Source of the DNA: Hydrogenophaga pseudoflava | Lineage (GTDB): Bacteria > Pseudomonadota > Gammaproteobacteria > Burkholderiales > Burkholderiaceae_C | Reading direction: 5' to 3' | DNA: 64,000 nucleotides | NCBI RefSeq assembly: GCF_031020795.1 | Contig: NZ_JAVHJP010000001.1 | Location: forward strand, 532,751 to 596,750 | In this document: positions 1 through 9,393 of the stretch, one piece after another | Position numbering within the stretch: position 1 is the first letter of the stretch | How the letters are laid out: each line of letters begins with the position of its first letter | The notes under the pieces: generated by a model | Seen by the model: the letters and a program-made list of their open reading frames with translations, nothing else | Told to the model about the DNA's origin: nothing | Databases searched by the model: none | Program-made: the position numbers and the translations under genes

Positions 1-495
1 CCGGTCGGCCCCCACGGCCCTGGCCGCCGCCATCTGCGCCGGCTCCGGGTCCATGAAGAGACTCACACGGGCACCCAGGGCCTGTGCCTGCGCAATCACG
101 GGCCGCAGCCGGTCGGCGTCCTGCGGAAAGCTCCAGCCATGGTCGCTGGTGAACTGGCCTTCGCTGTCGGGCACGAAAGTCAGCTGGTGCAGCGGCAGAG
201 CACGCGCCTTGACTTCACGCGCAACGTCCATGAGGTTGTGGAACGGGTTGCCCTCGATGTTGTATTCCCGGTCGGGCCAGGCCTGCATCAGCTCGGCCAG
301 CTCAAAGACGTCGTGCCGGCGGATGTGGCGCTCGTCCGGCCGCGGGTGCACCGTGATGCCCCGCGCGCCGGACTGTAGGCACAGCGTCGCGGCGCGGGTC
401 ACGGACGGAATGCCCAGGTGGCGCGTGTTGCGCACCAGCGCGACCTTGTTGAGATTGACCGACAGCGCGGTCGGGTGGGAAGCAGCGTGGGCCAT
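1..495 (-). CDS. pdxJ: Pyridoxine 5'-phosphate synthase PdxJ (C-terminus cut by window edge)
   Basis: PdxJ condenses 1-deoxyxylulose 5-phosphate with 3-amino-2-oxopropyl phosphate to give pyridoxine 5'-phosphate, the ring-closing step of DXP-dependent vitamin B6 synthesis in the cytosol. The 165 visible codons begin MAHAASHPTALSVNLNKVA and contain the family's N-terminal strand (LSVNLNKVALVRN), the GARGITVHPRPDERHI phosphate/substrate segment and EGNP. The ATG at 493-495 lies 2 nt after the recO stop, so the two are translationally close. The recO-pdxJ order is the usual one in proteobacteria. About the last third of the protein lies beyond the left edge. The open frame is intact as far as it can be seen. 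Confidence 0.93.
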   Translation of the reverse strand, partial: MAHAASHPTALSVNLNKVALVRNTRHLGIPSVTRAATLCLQSGARGITVHPRPDERHIRRHDVFELAELMQAWPDREYNIEGNPFHNLMDVAREVKARALPLHQLTFVPDSEGQFTSDHGWSFPQDADRLRPVIAQAQALGARVSLFMDPEPAQMAAARAVGADR

Positions 496-497
496 GG

Positions 498-1298
498 TCA
501 GGACAGCGTGGAACCGGAAGGAGCGCCCGGTTCGGCCGCCACTTTGGGCCGTACCAGGGATTGGACGTCCAGCATCAGCTGGCGGGTCCGGAACACCCGG
601 ACGCCGCTATGGTAGTGCAGCAGGGCCCGCAACTGGGGCTGCAGACTCTGCTGGCAGCCGGCGCAGGCGCGCAGGCCGGCGATCAGCGGATCGTGGTCGT
701 CCAGTGCGGCCTGCAGCAGCCGCCACTGGCCGGACGTCAGCGCATGCGCATCGTCCTCGTGCGCCACGCGCAGCCCGGACTCGGCACCCAGCACATACGA
801 CACCCCATCCTGCAACGGGGCCAGCGTACTGCCCTCGCAGGACAGATCGGGCAGCAATCCGGTGTCGCGCAACAGCAGCAGCTCGAAAGCGCGCAGGATC
901 AGTTGCCGGGCGTCGGACTTTTCGGCCAGCAACTGGACCGCCAGCGCGTAATGGTCGAACAGCCCCGGGTGGGGGTCGTCGCGCGCGAGCAGCCGCATCA
1001 GCAGCTCGTTGAGGTAGCTCCCGGACATCAGCGCATCGCCTGTGGGCATGACGTGCCCGCCCTGCCATTGCGCCGCCTTGAGCGTGCGCACTTCGGCGTC
1101 GCCGCCCCAGCTCAGCAGCAGCGGCTGCAGCGGCAGCAGCACGGGGCGGAACTGCGATGTCGGCTTCTTGACGCCTTTGGCCACCAGGGCCATGCGGCCA
1201 TGGCGGCGGGTGAAGACTTCGAGGATGAGACTGGACTCGCTCCAGTCGTAGCGGTGCAGGACGAAAGCGGGTTCTTCAGAGGTCCGGCGCGTGGCCAT
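498..1298 (-). CDS. recO: DNA repair protein RecO
   Basis: RecO works with RecR (and RecF) to load RecA onto SSB-coated single-stranded DNA in gap repair. The 266-residue product has the N-terminal OB-fold expected of RecO (near residues 10-80, with [20 protein letters not shown] and [12 protein letters not shown]) followed by a helical domain. In the C-terminal half only ACAGC is present of the four-cysteine zinc motif, so the metal site looks reduced, as in many proteobacterial RecO proteins. The start codon is 6 nt downstream of the era stop, and pdxJ begins 2 nt after its own stop, so it sits inside the rnc-era-recO-pdxJ operon. Confidence 0.95.
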   Translation of the reverse strand: MATRRTSEEPAFVLHRYDWSESSLILEVFTRRHGRMALVAKGVKKPTSQFRPVLLPLQPLLLSWGGDAEVRTLKAAQWQGGHVMPTGDALMSGSYLNELLMRLLARDDPHPGLFDHYALAVQLLAEKSDARQLILRAFELLLLRDTGLLPDLSCEGSTLAPLQDGVSYVLGAESGLRVAHEDDAHALTSGQWRLLQAALDDHDPLIAGLRACAGCQQSLQPQLRALLHYHSGVRVFRTRQLMLDVQSLVRPKVAAEPGAPSGSTLS

Positions 1299-1304
1299 GC
1301 GAGA

Positions 1305-2336
1305 TCACTCGTAGCCGAAGGAGCGCACACGCGCATCGTCGTCGGCCCAGCCCGAGCGCACTTTCACCCACAGTTCCAGGAACACCTTGCAGTCCCAGAT
1401 CTTCTCCAGCTCCTGACGGGCCTCGGTGCCGATGCGCTTGAGCTTCTCGCCCTTCTCGCCGATCACCATGCCCTTGTGGCCCTCGCGCTCGACCACGATG
1501 GTGGCCGCGATGCGTTTGAGTCCACCCTCTTCCTCGAACTTGTCGATCACCACCGTCGAGGTGTAGGGCAGTTCGTCACCAGTCAGGCGGAACAGCTTCT
1601 CGCGCACCATCTCGGCGGCCATGAAGCGCTCGCTGCGGTCGGTCAGCTCCTCGGGGTCGTGCATCCAGGCCTGCTGCGGCAGGTACCTGGCGCAAATCGC
1701 GAACAGGCGCTCGACGTCCCGGGCATTCTTGGCCGACATCGGCACGAACTCGGCAAACGGGTGTTTCTCCTGCATCGACTTCAGCCAAGGCGCCAACTCG
1801 CCGCGACGGTGCACCAGATCGAATTTGTTGGCCAGCAGCACCACGGGCACGTCCGACGGCAGCAGTTCCATCACCTTGGCGTCGGCCGGGTGGAAATGCC
1901 CGGCTTCCACGACGAAAAGAATCAGGTCGACATCGGTCACCGCACCCAGCACCGTTTTGTTGAGCGAGCGGTTCAGCGCATTCCCGTGCCGTGTCTGGAA
2001 ACCTGGCGTGTCCACGAAAACGAACTGGTTCGGGCCCACCGTGCGGTAGCCCGTGATGCGATGGCGCGTGGTTTGTGCCTTGCGCGAGGTGATGCTGATC
2101 TTCTGCCCGACCAGCGCGTTGAGCAGCGTGGACTTGCCCACGTTGGGCTTGCCGACGATGGCCACGTAGCCACAGCGCTGCTGTTCCGGGTCCACTGTCT
2201 CGGGAGTCTGCGCAAGGTCCGCTCCGGTATCTGCGGACGGCTTGCGCAGGGCCTTGGCCAGCATGGCCTCGAGCGATGCATCGGTGGGAACAGGAGCCTG
2301 GTGGGTGCCTGAAGAAGGACGGGAAGGTTTGGTCAT
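1305..2336 (-). CDS. era: Ribosome-assembly GTPase Era
   Basis: Era is an essential GTPase that binds the 3' end of 16S rRNA and helps 30S maturation. The GTPase domain starts near residue 56 with the P-loop GKPNVGKST, followed by VDTPGF (G3) and NKFD (G4). The C-terminal KH RNA-binding domain is visible around residues 265-310 ([15 protein letters not shown]). At 343 residues it is longer than the ~300-residue E. coli protein because of a ~50-residue low-complexity N-terminal extension rich in Pro, Ser, Thr and Ala. An internal Met near residue 25 would remove only half of this extension. The gene lies between rnc (39-nt gap) and recO (6-nt gap), the classic rnc-era-recO arrangement. Confidence 0.95.
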   Translation of the reverse strand: MTKPSRPSSGTHQAPVPTDASLEAMLAKALRKPSADTGADLAQTPETVDPEQQRCGYVAIVGKPNVGKSTLLNALVGQKISITSRKAQTTRHRITGYRTVGPNQFVFVDTPGFQTRHGNALNRSLNKTVLGAVTDVDLILFVVEAGHFHPADAKVMELLPSDVPVVLLANKFDLVHRRGELAPWLKSMQEKHPFAEFVPMSAKNARDVERLFAICARYLPQQAWMHDPEELTDRSERFMAAEMVREKLFRLTGDELPYTSTVVIDKFEEEGGLKRIAATIVVEREGHKGMVIGEKGEKLKRIGTEARQELEKIWDCKVFLELWVKVRSGWADDDARVRSFGYE

Positions 2337-2375
2337 GAAAGCATCCGGAGAAGAACCGGCGATGCGCCGAGCTCG

Positions 2376-3080
2376 TCAGCCGCCCGCCTGGGTGTGTGTG
2401 GGCCCCTCGTCCCGAAGAAAAGCCAGCATCGCTGCCGCAGCCGCCTGCTCCCCGGCCCGGCGGGACGCACCGATGCCGCGTTCGCTGCGGCCGGCCTCCA
2501 TCACCGTGCACTCGACGTCAAAGGTCTGGCGGTGCGCCTCGCCCAGCGTGGCCACCACACGGTACTGCGGCAGCTGCATCTTGCGCGCCTGCAACCATTC
2601 CTGCAAATCGGTTTTGGGGTCTTTGCCCATGGCCCCCATCTGGGCACTGAGCTCAATGTTGCCGTACAGGCGGCGGACCAGCTGCGACGCCGTCTCGAAA
2701 CCTGCGTCCAGGTACACCGCTCCGATCAAGGCCTCTAGTGCGTCCGCCAGGATGGAGGGTCGCTTGTGCCCTCCCGACCGCTTCTCGCCATCACCCAGCC
2801 GCAAGCAGGATGAAAGGCCCAGACGTGTCGCAATCTGGTGCAGCGTGTCCTGCTTGACCAGATTGGCCCGCACACGCGACAGATCGCCTTCGGGCAACTG
2901 GCTGAGCTTCTCGAATAGCAGCCCCGACACCGCCAGACTCAGCACCGAGTCGCCCAGAAACTCCAGCCGCTCGTTGTGGTCCGCCGAAAAACTCCGGTGC
3001 GTCAATGCGCGCTCTAACAGGCGCGGATTGGAGAAAACATGTCCCAGGCGCTTTTGCAGCGCCGTCAATTCCTGGCTCAA
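2376..3080 (-). CDS. rnc: Ribonuclease III
   Basis: RNase III cuts double-stranded RNA, including the 30S rRNA precursor and structured mRNAs. The 234-residue protein contains the RNase III signature [12 protein letters not shown] (residues ~37-48, supplying the metal-binding Glu and Asp), a second acidic cluster in [16 protein letters not shown], and a C-terminal dsRNA-binding domain (from about [11 protein letters not shown] to [10 protein letters not shown]). Length and domain order match the family. It is preceded by the DUF4845 gene (34-nt gap) and followed by era. In other bacteria RNase III often autoregulates this operon by cleaving the leader; I saw no obvious long hairpin immediately upstream here. 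Confidence 0.96.
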   Translation of the reverse strand: MSQELTALQKRLGHVFSNPRLLERALTHRSFSADHNERLEFLGDSVLSLAVSGLLFEKLSQLPEGDLSRVRANLVKQDTLHQIATRLGLSSCLRLGDGEKRSGGHKRPSILADALEALIGAVYLDAGFETASQLVRRLYGNIELSAQMGAMGKDPKTDLQEWLQARKMQLPQYRVVATLGEAHRQTFDVECTVMEAGRSERGIGASRRAGEQAAAAAMLAFLRDEGPTHTQAGG

Positions 3081-3114
3081 AGGCAGGTGCTCCCGGTCGC
3101 ACCGACATCGGACC

Positions 3115-3456
3115 TCATTGAGAAGACCCGCTGTACTTCATTACCAGGAAGGCAGGACCGGCCAAGGGAATTTCCCGCACGTAATCGAACGACACCACCA
3201 CCTTGTCGCCCTGCTTGCCGATCTCCAGGTCCTTGCCGGAAATGGTGGTGATGTCATCGATCTGGGCGGCCTTGTCGAATAAGGTGCGCACCTCGGCGAC
3301 GGTCGACCCGCCAGCAGCCTTCTTCACCGCTTTCTGCACCGCCAGGTATTCGATGTAGGTGGGCACCACCTGCGCGAACACCACGCCCGCGAAGGCCAGC
3401 AAGATGCCCACGAACAACAGACCGATAAACGTCAGGCCGCGCTGTCTCTGCTTCAT
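3115..3456 (-). CDS. DUF4845 family single-pass membrane protein
   Basis: This is a small (113 residue) protein of unknown function, typical of the lepB-rnc interval in betaproteobacteria. A positively charged N-terminus (MKQRQRG) is followed by one hydrophobic segment ([20 protein letters not shown]), resembling a type IV pilin-like leader with Gly before the hydrophobic stretch. The remainder is a short soluble domain, probably periplasmic. The ATG at 3454-3456 is chosen because it has a strong Shine-Dalgarno sequence (GGAGGTGGGG) just upstream. An alternative upstream ATG at 3486 overlaps the lepB stop. It is likely co-transcribed with lepB and rnc. Family assignment is by resemblance and position; no function is claimed. 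Confidence 0.85.
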   Translation of the reverse strand: MKQRQRGLTFIGLLFVGILLAFAGVVFAQVVPTYIEYLAVQKAVKKAAGGSTVAEVRTLFDKAAQIDDITTISGKDLEIGKQGDKVVVSFDYVREIPLAGPAFLVMKYSGSSQ

Positions 3457-3482
3457 CACCCCACCTCCAGTAGTTGCGTGTT

Positions 3483-4463
3483 TCACTCGAACGAACCGAT
3501 GCGCCCGAAATCGCCGAAATTCATCCAGACGAAGAAGGCCTTGCCCACGATGTTGGACTCCGGAACAAATCCCCAGAAACGCGAATCCAGCGAGTTGTCG
3601 CGATTGTCACCCATCATGAAATAGTGCCCAGGGGGTACTTTGCACACGACGCCCTCGGCCGGGTAGCGACAATTTTCACGGAACTCAAAATCCGTGATCG
3701 GCGACACGAACGGAGGCCGCATGTCGTCGTTGAGGGTGTTGTAGCGCCGACCACCCAGTTCTTCCCCGAACTGTTTGGTGTACCGCATCTGTTCGCCATC
3801 AAAGTAGTCGGGCTGATTGATGCGTGGCACCGGCTGGCCGTTGACCGTGAGACGCTTGTTCAGGTAGGCCACCTCGTCGCCGGGCACGCCAACCACCCGC
3901 TTGATGTAGTCGAGGCTGGGCTGGGGTGGGTAGCGAAACACCATGACGTCACCACGCTGCGGTTCGTTGTTGGCGATCACCTTCGTGTTGATGACCGGCA
4001 GGCGCACGCCGTAGTGAAATTTGTTCACCAGAATCAGGTCACCGACCTGGAGTGTCGGAATCATCGAACCCGACGGGATCTTGAACGGCTCGAACAGGAA
4101 GCTGCGCAGAACGAACACCGCCAGGATCACCGGAAAAAGACCGGCCGTCCAGTCCAGCCACCAAGGTTGCGCCAGCAGCCTGTGGCGCGCCATCGAAAGT
4201 TCTTCGTCCGACGTTTGTGCAAATCCCTGGCGCGCCAGCTCCGCTGCGCGCTCGTTGCGTGCCGATACCAGACGCTCGGCATCCTGCCTGCGGCGGGGAA
4301 AGAAATAGAACTTCTCGGCCAGCCAGTACACACCCGTGACCGCCGTCGCCAGCAGAAGCAGCAGTGCGAAATTGCCTTCGACCGCACCGAAGAAAAACGC
4401 CGCCGCGTAGGCGCCGAACGCCGCCAAGATCACTGCGGTGATCACGCTCATGGTCTGCTGCAT
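3483..4463 (-). CDS. lepB: Signal peptidase I
   Basis: LepB removes Sec and Tat signal peptides at the outer face of the inner membrane. The 326-residue protein has hydrophobic helices near the N-terminus and again around residues 106-122, then the catalytic Ser in PSGSMIPTL (about residue 133). The catalytic Lys is in DYIKRVVGVPGD, and the C-terminal box GDNRDNSLDSR is also present. The ATG overlaps the lepA stop by one base (TGATG), and GGAGG lies just upstream; a GTG three bases earlier is the alternative. Coupling to lepA is the conserved lepA-lepB-rnc-era arrangement. Confidence 0.96.
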   Translation of the reverse strand: MQQTMSVITAVILAAFGAYAAAFFFGAVEGNFALLLLLATAVTGVYWLAEKFYFFPRRRQDAERLVSARNERAAELARQGFAQTSDEELSMARHRLLAQPWWLDWTAGLFPVILAVFVLRSFLFEPFKIPSGSMIPTLQVGDLILVNKFHYGVRLPVINTKVIANNEPQRGDVMVFRYPPQPSLDYIKRVVGVPGDEVAYLNKRLTVNGQPVPRINQPDYFDGEQMRYTKQFGEELGGRRYNTLNDDMRPPFVSPITDFEFRENCRYPAEGVVCKVPPGHYFMMGDNRDNSLDSRFWGFVPESNIVGKAFFVWMNFGDFGRIGSFE

Positions 4464-6274
4464 CACTCCTCCACCTGCAGGATGGCGAGGAAAGCCTCCT
4501 GGGGCACTTCGACCGAGCCGATCTGTTTCATGCGTTTCTTGCCTGCTTTCTGCTTCTCTAGAAGCTTGCGCTTGCGGGTGATGTCACCACCGTAACATTT
4601 TGCCAGCACGTTCTTGCGCAGCGCCTTGATGGTCTCGCGCGCGATCACATTGCCTCCGATGGCCGCCTGGATGGCCACGTCGAACTGCTGTCGGCTGATG
4701 ATTTCGCGCATCTTGGCGGCCACGGCACGGCCACGGTACTGCGCCTGGGTGCGGTGCACGATGATGGACAGCGCGTCCACCTTCTCACCGTTGAGCAGCA
4801 TGTCCACCTTCACCACATCGGACGCGCGGTACTCCTTGAACTCGTAGTCCATCGACGCGTAGCCGCGGCTGACCGACTTGAGCTTGTCGAAGAAGTCCAG
4901 CACGATCTCGCCCAAGGGCAGTTCGTACGTCAGCATGACCTGCTTGCCGTGGTAAGCCATGTTGATCTGCACGCCGCGTTTCTGGTTGGCCAGGGTCATC
5001 ACCGGCCCTACGTATTCCTGTGGCATGTACAGGTGCACCGTGACGATGGGTTCGCGGATCTCCTCGATGCGGCCAACGTCGGGCATCTTGGACGGGTTCT
5101 CCACCATGATCACCTCGCCGTCGCCCTTGACCACCTGGTAGACCACGCTCGGGGCGGTGGTGATCAGGTCCTGGTCGAACTCGCGCTCCAGACGCTCCTG
5201 CACGATTTCCATGTGGAGCAGGCCCAGGAAGCCACAGCGGAAGCCGAAGCCCAGCGCCTGAGACACCTCGGGCTCGTAGCGGAGCGCCGCGTCGTTGAGC
5301 TGCAGTTTCTCCAGCGCATCGCGCAGCTGGTCGTACTCGCTGGCCTCGGACGGGTACAGACCGGCAAACACCTGCGGCTGCACTTCCTTGAAGCCAGGGA
5401 GCGCTTCGGTGGCAAAAGCCAGGTTGGCGCCGCTGCTGGTCTTGATGGCGGTGACGGTGTCGCCCACCTTGGCGGCCTTGAGCTCCTTGATGCCGGCGAT
5501 GATGTAGCCCACCTCGCCTGCCTCCAGCGAATCGCGCGGCTCGTTGTGAGGCGTGAACACGCCAAGCTTCTCCGCGTTGTAGAGCGACTCGGTGGCCATC
5601 AGCTTGATCTTGTCGCCCTTGGTCAGGCGGCCGTCGACCACACGCACCAGCATCACCACGCCAACGTAGTTGTCGAACCAGCTGTCGATGATCATTGCGC
5701 GCAGAGGCGCATCGGGATTGCCGCGCGGCGCCGGTACCTTGGCCACCACCATCTCCAGGATGTCTTCCACACCCATGCCGGTCTTGGCGGAACAGGGCAC
5801 GGCGTCGGTCGCGTCGATGCCGATGACGTCCTCAATCTCCTGCTTGGCGTTGTCCGGGTCGGCCTGCGGCAGGTCCATCTTGTTCAGGACCGGCAGAACC
5901 TCCACGCCCAGATCCAGTGCCGTGTAGCAGTTGGCCACGGTCTGCGCTTCCACGCCCTGGCTCGCATCCACCACCAGCAGCGCACCCTCGCACGCCGACA
6001 GTGAGCGCGAGACCTCATAGGAGAAGTCCACGTGCCCGGGGGTGTCGATCAGATTGAGGTTGTAGACCTGACCATCGCGCGCCTTGTACTGCAAGGCGGC
6101 GGTCTGCGCCTTGATGGTGATGCCGCGCTCTTTCTCCAGGTCCATGGAGTCGAGCACCTGCTCGCTCATCTCGCGATCAGACAGGCCACCGCAGCGGGAG
6201 ATGATGCGATCGGCCAGCGTGGACTTGCCATGGTCGATGTGCGCGATGATGGAGAAATTGCGGATGTGGTGCAT
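4463..6274 (-). CDS. lepA: Elongation factor 4 (LepA)
   Basis: LepA/EF4 is a ribosome-associated translational GTPase implicated in back-translocation and in 30S biogenesis. The 603-residue product opens with the GTPase domain ([10 protein letters not shown]-loop, [12 protein letters not shown]) and ends in the LepA-specific basic C-terminal domain ([17 protein letters not shown]...). The start at 6272-6274 ([14 protein letters not shown]) matches the family N-terminus. A longer reading would run back through the 6322-6353 terminator hairpin and is rejected. It leads the lepA-lepB-DUF4845-rnc-era-recO-pdxJ run and is separated from mucD by about 520 bp of non-coding DNA with its own candidate -10. 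Confidence 0.96.
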   Translation of the reverse strand: MHHIRNFSIIAHIDHGKSTLADRIISRCGGLSDREMSEQVLDSMDLEKERGITIKAQTAALQYKARDGQVYNLNLIDTPGHVDFSYEVSRSLSACEGALLVVDASQGVEAQTVANCYTALDLGVEVLPVLNKMDLPQADPDNAKQEIEDVIGIDATDAVPCSAKTGMGVEDILEMVVAKVPAPRGNPDAPLRAMIIDSWFDNYVGVVMLVRVVDGRLTKGDKIKLMATESLYNAEKLGVFTPHNEPRDSLEAGEVGYIIAGIKELKAAKVGDTVTAIKTSSGANLAFATEALPGFKEVQPQVFAGLYPSEASEYDQLRDALEKLQLNDAALRYEPEVSQALGFGFRCGFLGLLHMEIVQERLEREFDQDLITTAPSVVYQVVKGDGEVIMVENPSKMPDVGRIEEIREPIVTVHLYMPQEYVGPVMTLANQKRGVQINMAYHGKQVMLTYELPLGEIVLDFFDKLKSVSRGYASMDYEFKEYRASDVVKVDMLLNGEKVDALSIIVHRTQAQYRGRAVAAKMREIISRQQFDVAIQAAIGGNVIARETIKALRKNVLAKCYGGDITRKRKLLEKQKAGKKRMKQIGSVEVPQEAFLAILQVEE

Positions 6275-6321
6275 CGGAAAACCAGCCAGGAAACCAGGCC
6301 TTGTCACTCTCGTGCAGGCCA

Positions 6322-6353
6322 TAAAAAAGGGCGCGTCAACTGGTGACGCGCCC
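6322..6353 (-). terminator. Intrinsic terminator / leader hairpin upstream of lepA
   Basis: A perfect 10-bp stem (6329-6338 with 6344-6353; GGGCGCGTCA arm, 5-nt loop) is followed on the minus strand by a run of six Ts at 6323-6328. It lies about 50 bp before the lepA start codon and downstream of mucD, so it either ends the rpoE-mucD transcript or acts inside a lepA leader. Confidence 0.82.
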
Positions 6354-6393
6354 GTAACCAACAATCAATGGCAACTGCGATAGTTGGGATTTC

Positions 6394-6399
6394 ATTGTA
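6394..6399 (-). promoter_or_regulatory. Candidate -10 (TACAAT) for the lepA operon
   Basis: TACAAT on the minus strand lies about 120 bp before the lepA ATG. No good -35 is visible at 17 bp; the nearest sequence is TGTGCA at 16 bp. A transcript starting here would meet the 6322-6353 hairpin within about 65 nt. Confidence 0.4.
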
Positions 6400-6795
6400 G
6401 GCAAAAAGCCCCGGCTGCACAGCCCGAAACCACCCTCCACCGCCTGTTGCAACGCAGCAACGGGAAAATTATTCACAGGTAATCCACAGCAAAAATGGAC
6501 AAGCTGTGCGTCACCTGTGGAGCAAGCGGGACCAACTCCATGGCGTTCCCACATGGTGAACCCTGAACAATGTTCGACACCGCAATCGGGGTTCGAAAGC
6601 CCTGATTTTATCGAAATCGGTCAACTTGCCCCCCAAGGTTGTGAGTGTTCACAAACTTGTGGCGCCCTCGGCACCTGATGAAAGATGACGGATGCCCTGT
6701 GGCGAAACAACCAACTTCCCGGACAAGCCCTTAAACCCAAGTGGGATCAAGGGTTTATCCGGGGCATCTCAGAAGATTTCTAGCTTCCGGAGTGC

Positions 6796-8271
6796 TCAGC
6801 GCTGGGGACGGATCACCGCGTACTGGGCCCATTCCCCGCGCCGGAACAGGACGTTCACCGGCTTGGATTTGTCGAGCTTGGCCATCACGGCATCCAACTC
6901 CTTCACGCTGCCCACCTCGGTGTTCGCAACGGCCACGATGACATCTCCTTCCTTGAGGCCTGCCCGCGCCGCTGCACCTTCTGCCGATTCGACGCGCACC
7001 CCCGCCTTGATGTTCAACTCCTTCTTCTCCGCAGCACCAATGTCTCCCACGGTGAGCCCCAGAGAAGGAAGATTGCTGGAGAGAGGCGGCTTGACTTCCG
7101 GGGCTGCGGCCCGCCGATCACTGCGCTCGGACTCCAGCTCTGCCACCGTGACGCTCATGTCACGCTGAGTGCCGCGCCGGAACACCGTCATCGAGCTGCG
7201 GTTGCCCGGCTTCGTGTTGGCCACGATGCGCGGCAGATCCACCGACCGCTCGATGTCCCGCCCGTCAAACCTGAGGATCACGTCGCCCGGTTCGAGTCCG
7301 GCCCTGGCGGCGGGCGAGTTGGCCTCCACGGCGTTGACCAGCGCGCCCCGTGCCTGCCCAAGGCCGATGGACTCGGCCACCTCTTTGCTCACCTGCCCGA
7401 TCTGCACGCCAATGCGGCCGCGCGTCACGCGGCCAGTGGATCTCAGCTGATCGGAGACCCGGACGGCCTCGTCGATGGGAATGGCAAAGGAAATGCCTTG
7501 AAACCCGCCCGAGCGCGAGTAAATCTGGCTGTTGATGCCCACCACCTCGCCGCGCATGTTGATCAGGGGGCCGCCCGAGTTGCCGGGATTGATGGCGACA
7601 TCGGTCTGGATGAACGGCAGGAAATCTCCGGTATCGCGCTTCTTCGCGCTCACGATCCCGGCGGTCACTGTGTTCTCCAGCCCGAACGGCGATCCGATCG
7701 CCATCACCCATTCGCCGACCTTGAGGCGATTCACATCACCGATGCGCACTGTCGTCAGTCCGCTGGCCTCGATCTTCACCACGGCCACGTCGGTCCGCTT
7801 GTCGGCCCCCACCAATTTGGCCTTGAACTCGCGCTTGTCGGGAAGGGTGACCACCAGCTCGTCGGCCCCATCAACCACGTGCGCGTTGGTCATGATCAGG
7901 CCGTCGGCGCTGAGGATGAACCCCGAGCCCACTCCACGGGGCTGTACCTCTTCGCCAGACCCGCCACGGTCCTGGCGTGGCCCCCGGGGCACGGCACCCG
8001 GAGGAAGCGGGATGCCGAAGCGCCGGAAGAACTCCAGCATCTGCTCATCGGTGCTGTTTCCCCCGTCGGCGTTGGCCCGCTCCAGAGTCCGGATGTTGAC
8101 CACGGACGGCCCGACCTGATCGACAAGGTCCGTGAAATCGGGCAGCCCACGCACCTGCTGCGCATGCACGGGCCCAGGCCATGCAGATGCACCGGCTGCG
8201 GCCACACCGATCAAGGCGGCACTCAACAGCAACGACATCGCTCGACGGGAACGGAGAAGGGTCTTCTTCAT
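6796..8271 (-). CDS. mucD: DegP/HtrA-type periplasmic serine protease MucD
   Basis: MucD is a trypsin-like periplasmic protease/chaperone that removes misfolded envelope proteins and dampens sigma-E signalling. The 491-residue precursor has a signal peptide (basic MKKTLLRSRR, hydrophobic core, then a cut near VHAQQ). The catalytic triad is seen in NAHVVDG (His), RTDVAVV (Asp) and NPGNSGGPL (Ser), followed by two PDZ domains in the C-terminal half. The ATG at 8269-8271 is preceded by AAGGA at a 5-nt spacing; an ATG two codons earlier has no proper ribosome site. It is the last gene of rpoE-rseA-rseB-mucD, separated from rseB by 80 nt. Confidence 0.95.
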   Translation of the reverse strand: MKKTLLRSRRAMSLLLSAALIGVAAAGASAWPGPVHAQQVRGLPDFTDLVDQVGPSVVNIRTLERANADGGNSTDEQMLEFFRRFGIPLPPGAVPRGPRQDRGGSGEEVQPRGVGSGFILSADGLIMTNAHVVDGADELVVTLPDKREFKAKLVGADKRTDVAVVKIEASGLTTVRIGDVNRLKVGEWVMAIGSPFGLENTVTAGIVSAKKRDTGDFLPFIQTDVAINPGNSGGPLINMRGEVVGINSQIYSRSGGFQGISFAIPIDEAVRVSDQLRSTGRVTRGRIGVQIGQVSKEVAESIGLGQARGALVNAVEANSPAARAGLEPGDVILRFDGRDIERSVDLPRIVANTKPGNRSSMTVFRRGTQRDMSVTVAELESERSDRRAAAPEVKPPLSSNLPSLGLTVGDIGAAEKKELNIKAGVRVESAEGAAARAGLKEGDVIVAVANTEVGSVKELDAVMAKLDKSKPVNVLFRRGEWAQYAVIRPQR

Positions 8272-8351
8272 GTTCATCCTTGCGGTGAGACGGTTTTTGG
8301 CAGACACGACAATCAACCTGACGCCACACGATGGTGGCAACTTGCCGCGTT

Positions 8352-9386
8352 TCAACGGGCGCGTTCAAGAGCCAAGGCAAATCGCTTGAGTGTGGCCAGA
8401 GGCACTTCACCGAGCGCAGTCAGCCAGTAGGCGCCCACACGCTTCGTGAGGGAGTGCGTCGCACCCGTCACGACCGATTTCTCCGTCCCGTGGCGCTGCG
8501 GATCAAACGGCTCGACAAACAGCGACACAGAAGCGAGGCCGTCCGAGAACACCCACTGCATGGGCGTCGCCCCTGGCGCGCCGGACTCGTCCTCTCTGGT
8601 GTGGCAACTCATGGACTGGAAGCCGGGCACGGGCTCCTTCAGCCGCCAGCCCTCCGCCTCCGGGGTGGTTTTTCGCAAGGTCTGGCGGTGCACCTCATAA
8701 CCCCGTGTATCGCCCATCAGCCGTTTGAGCTTGTCCATCCGGACGGGCGCGTCCAGCTGCAACTCCGAGAAGGCCACCTGTTCCAGCACCGAGCCCTGTT
8801 CTCCGAGGGTCTGCAGCTTCACCACCAGCCCGGTCTTCTTCTCCGACCAGATGCGGTAGCCGAAGCGGAGTCCGTCGCGCGGGGCAATCTGAACCACATC
8901 CGCCAGATGACCCGCCACCCGGTCGACACCTGATTCGCTCACGCTGTAGAACTCGGGGATGGCGTTGCTGGGAGTGCGCAGCAGTTCAGGAAACACACCC
9001 AGCGACTCGCGCTTGTCCACCCACGCCACCTTGTGATCGGGAGCAAAGGTGATCACGTCGTTGTTGTGGCGGATGGTCGAGCGGGGCGCACCGGTCAGCG
9101 TTTCCACGCGCTCCATCTGTTGCGACCCGTCGCAGACATGCCAGATGCGCGAAGCCGACATGGTCGATCCCGCCGACACCACCAGAGTACCGGTGTAAGC
9201 ACGCTGCCGGGAAGCCTCGTGCATGCGCGTGAGCCACTCCGTGATGGTCCGGGACGAAGAGGTCGCCACCGACGCCGTCTGTGCAAACGAGGACTGCCAG
9301 AGACCCAGCGCCAGCAGGCCCACGGCGGGCCAGCGAATCCAGGCTTTGCGCGCCGGCGACACACGAAACGAAGCAACACCAACCAT
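8352..9386 (-). CDS. rseB: Sigma-E regulatory protein RseB/MucB
   Basis: RseB is the periplasmic sensor that binds the RseA anti-sigma factor and shields it from proteolysis until envelope stress occurs. The 344-residue product starts with a basic region and a hydrophobic signal segment (WPAVGLLALGLWQSSFAQ). It is followed by the MucB/RseB lipoprotein-carrier-like N-domain (AYTGTLVVSAG, SRIWHVCDG, ERVETLTGAPR) and the C-domain ending near ALARER. The ATG at 9384-9386 lies 7 nt after the rseA stop with GAGG upstream. More distal starts would overlap rseA extensively. Position between rseA and mucD supports the call. Confidence 0.92.
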   Translation of the reverse strand: MVGVASFRVSPARKAWIRWPAVGLLALGLWQSSFAQTASVATSSSRTITEWLTRMHEASRQRAYTGTLVVSAGSTMSASRIWHVCDGSQQMERVETLTGAPRSTIRHNNDVITFAPDHKVAWVDKRESLGVFPELLRTPSNAIPEFYSVSESGVDRVAGHLADVVQIAPRDGLRFGYRIWSEKKTGLVVKLQTLGEQGSVLEQVAFSELQLDAPVRMDKLKRLMGDTRGYEVHRQTLRKTTPEAEGWRLKEPVPGFQSMSCHTREDESGAPGATPMQWVFSDGLASVSLFVEPFDPQRHGTEKSVVTGATHSLTKRVGAYWLTALGEVPLATLKRFALALERAR

Positions 9387-9393
9387 GTCGGCC

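Larger units (their letters stand above)
6275..6795. other. Non-coding mucD-lepA interval (~520 bp)
   Basis: No convincing gene is present. On the minus strand the interval contains a TACAAT -10-like hexamer (6394-6399) and, about 40 bp further downstream, a perfect 10-bp hairpin followed by six Ts (6322-6353). A weaker, interrupted inverted repeat (CCGGA...TAAACCC / GGGTTTA TCCGG, about 6719-6763) lies just after the mucD stop. A 72-codon open frame (6336-6554, minus) overlaps the terminator and has no recognisable features, so it is not called. The region is A+T-richer than its surroundings. It could hold the lepA promoter and a short terminated RNA. Confidence 0.7.

Noticed and set aside
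6336-6554. A 72-codon minus-strand frame in the mucD-lepA gap
   Set aside because: It runs into the terminator hairpin, lacks a ribosome site and shows no recognisable features.
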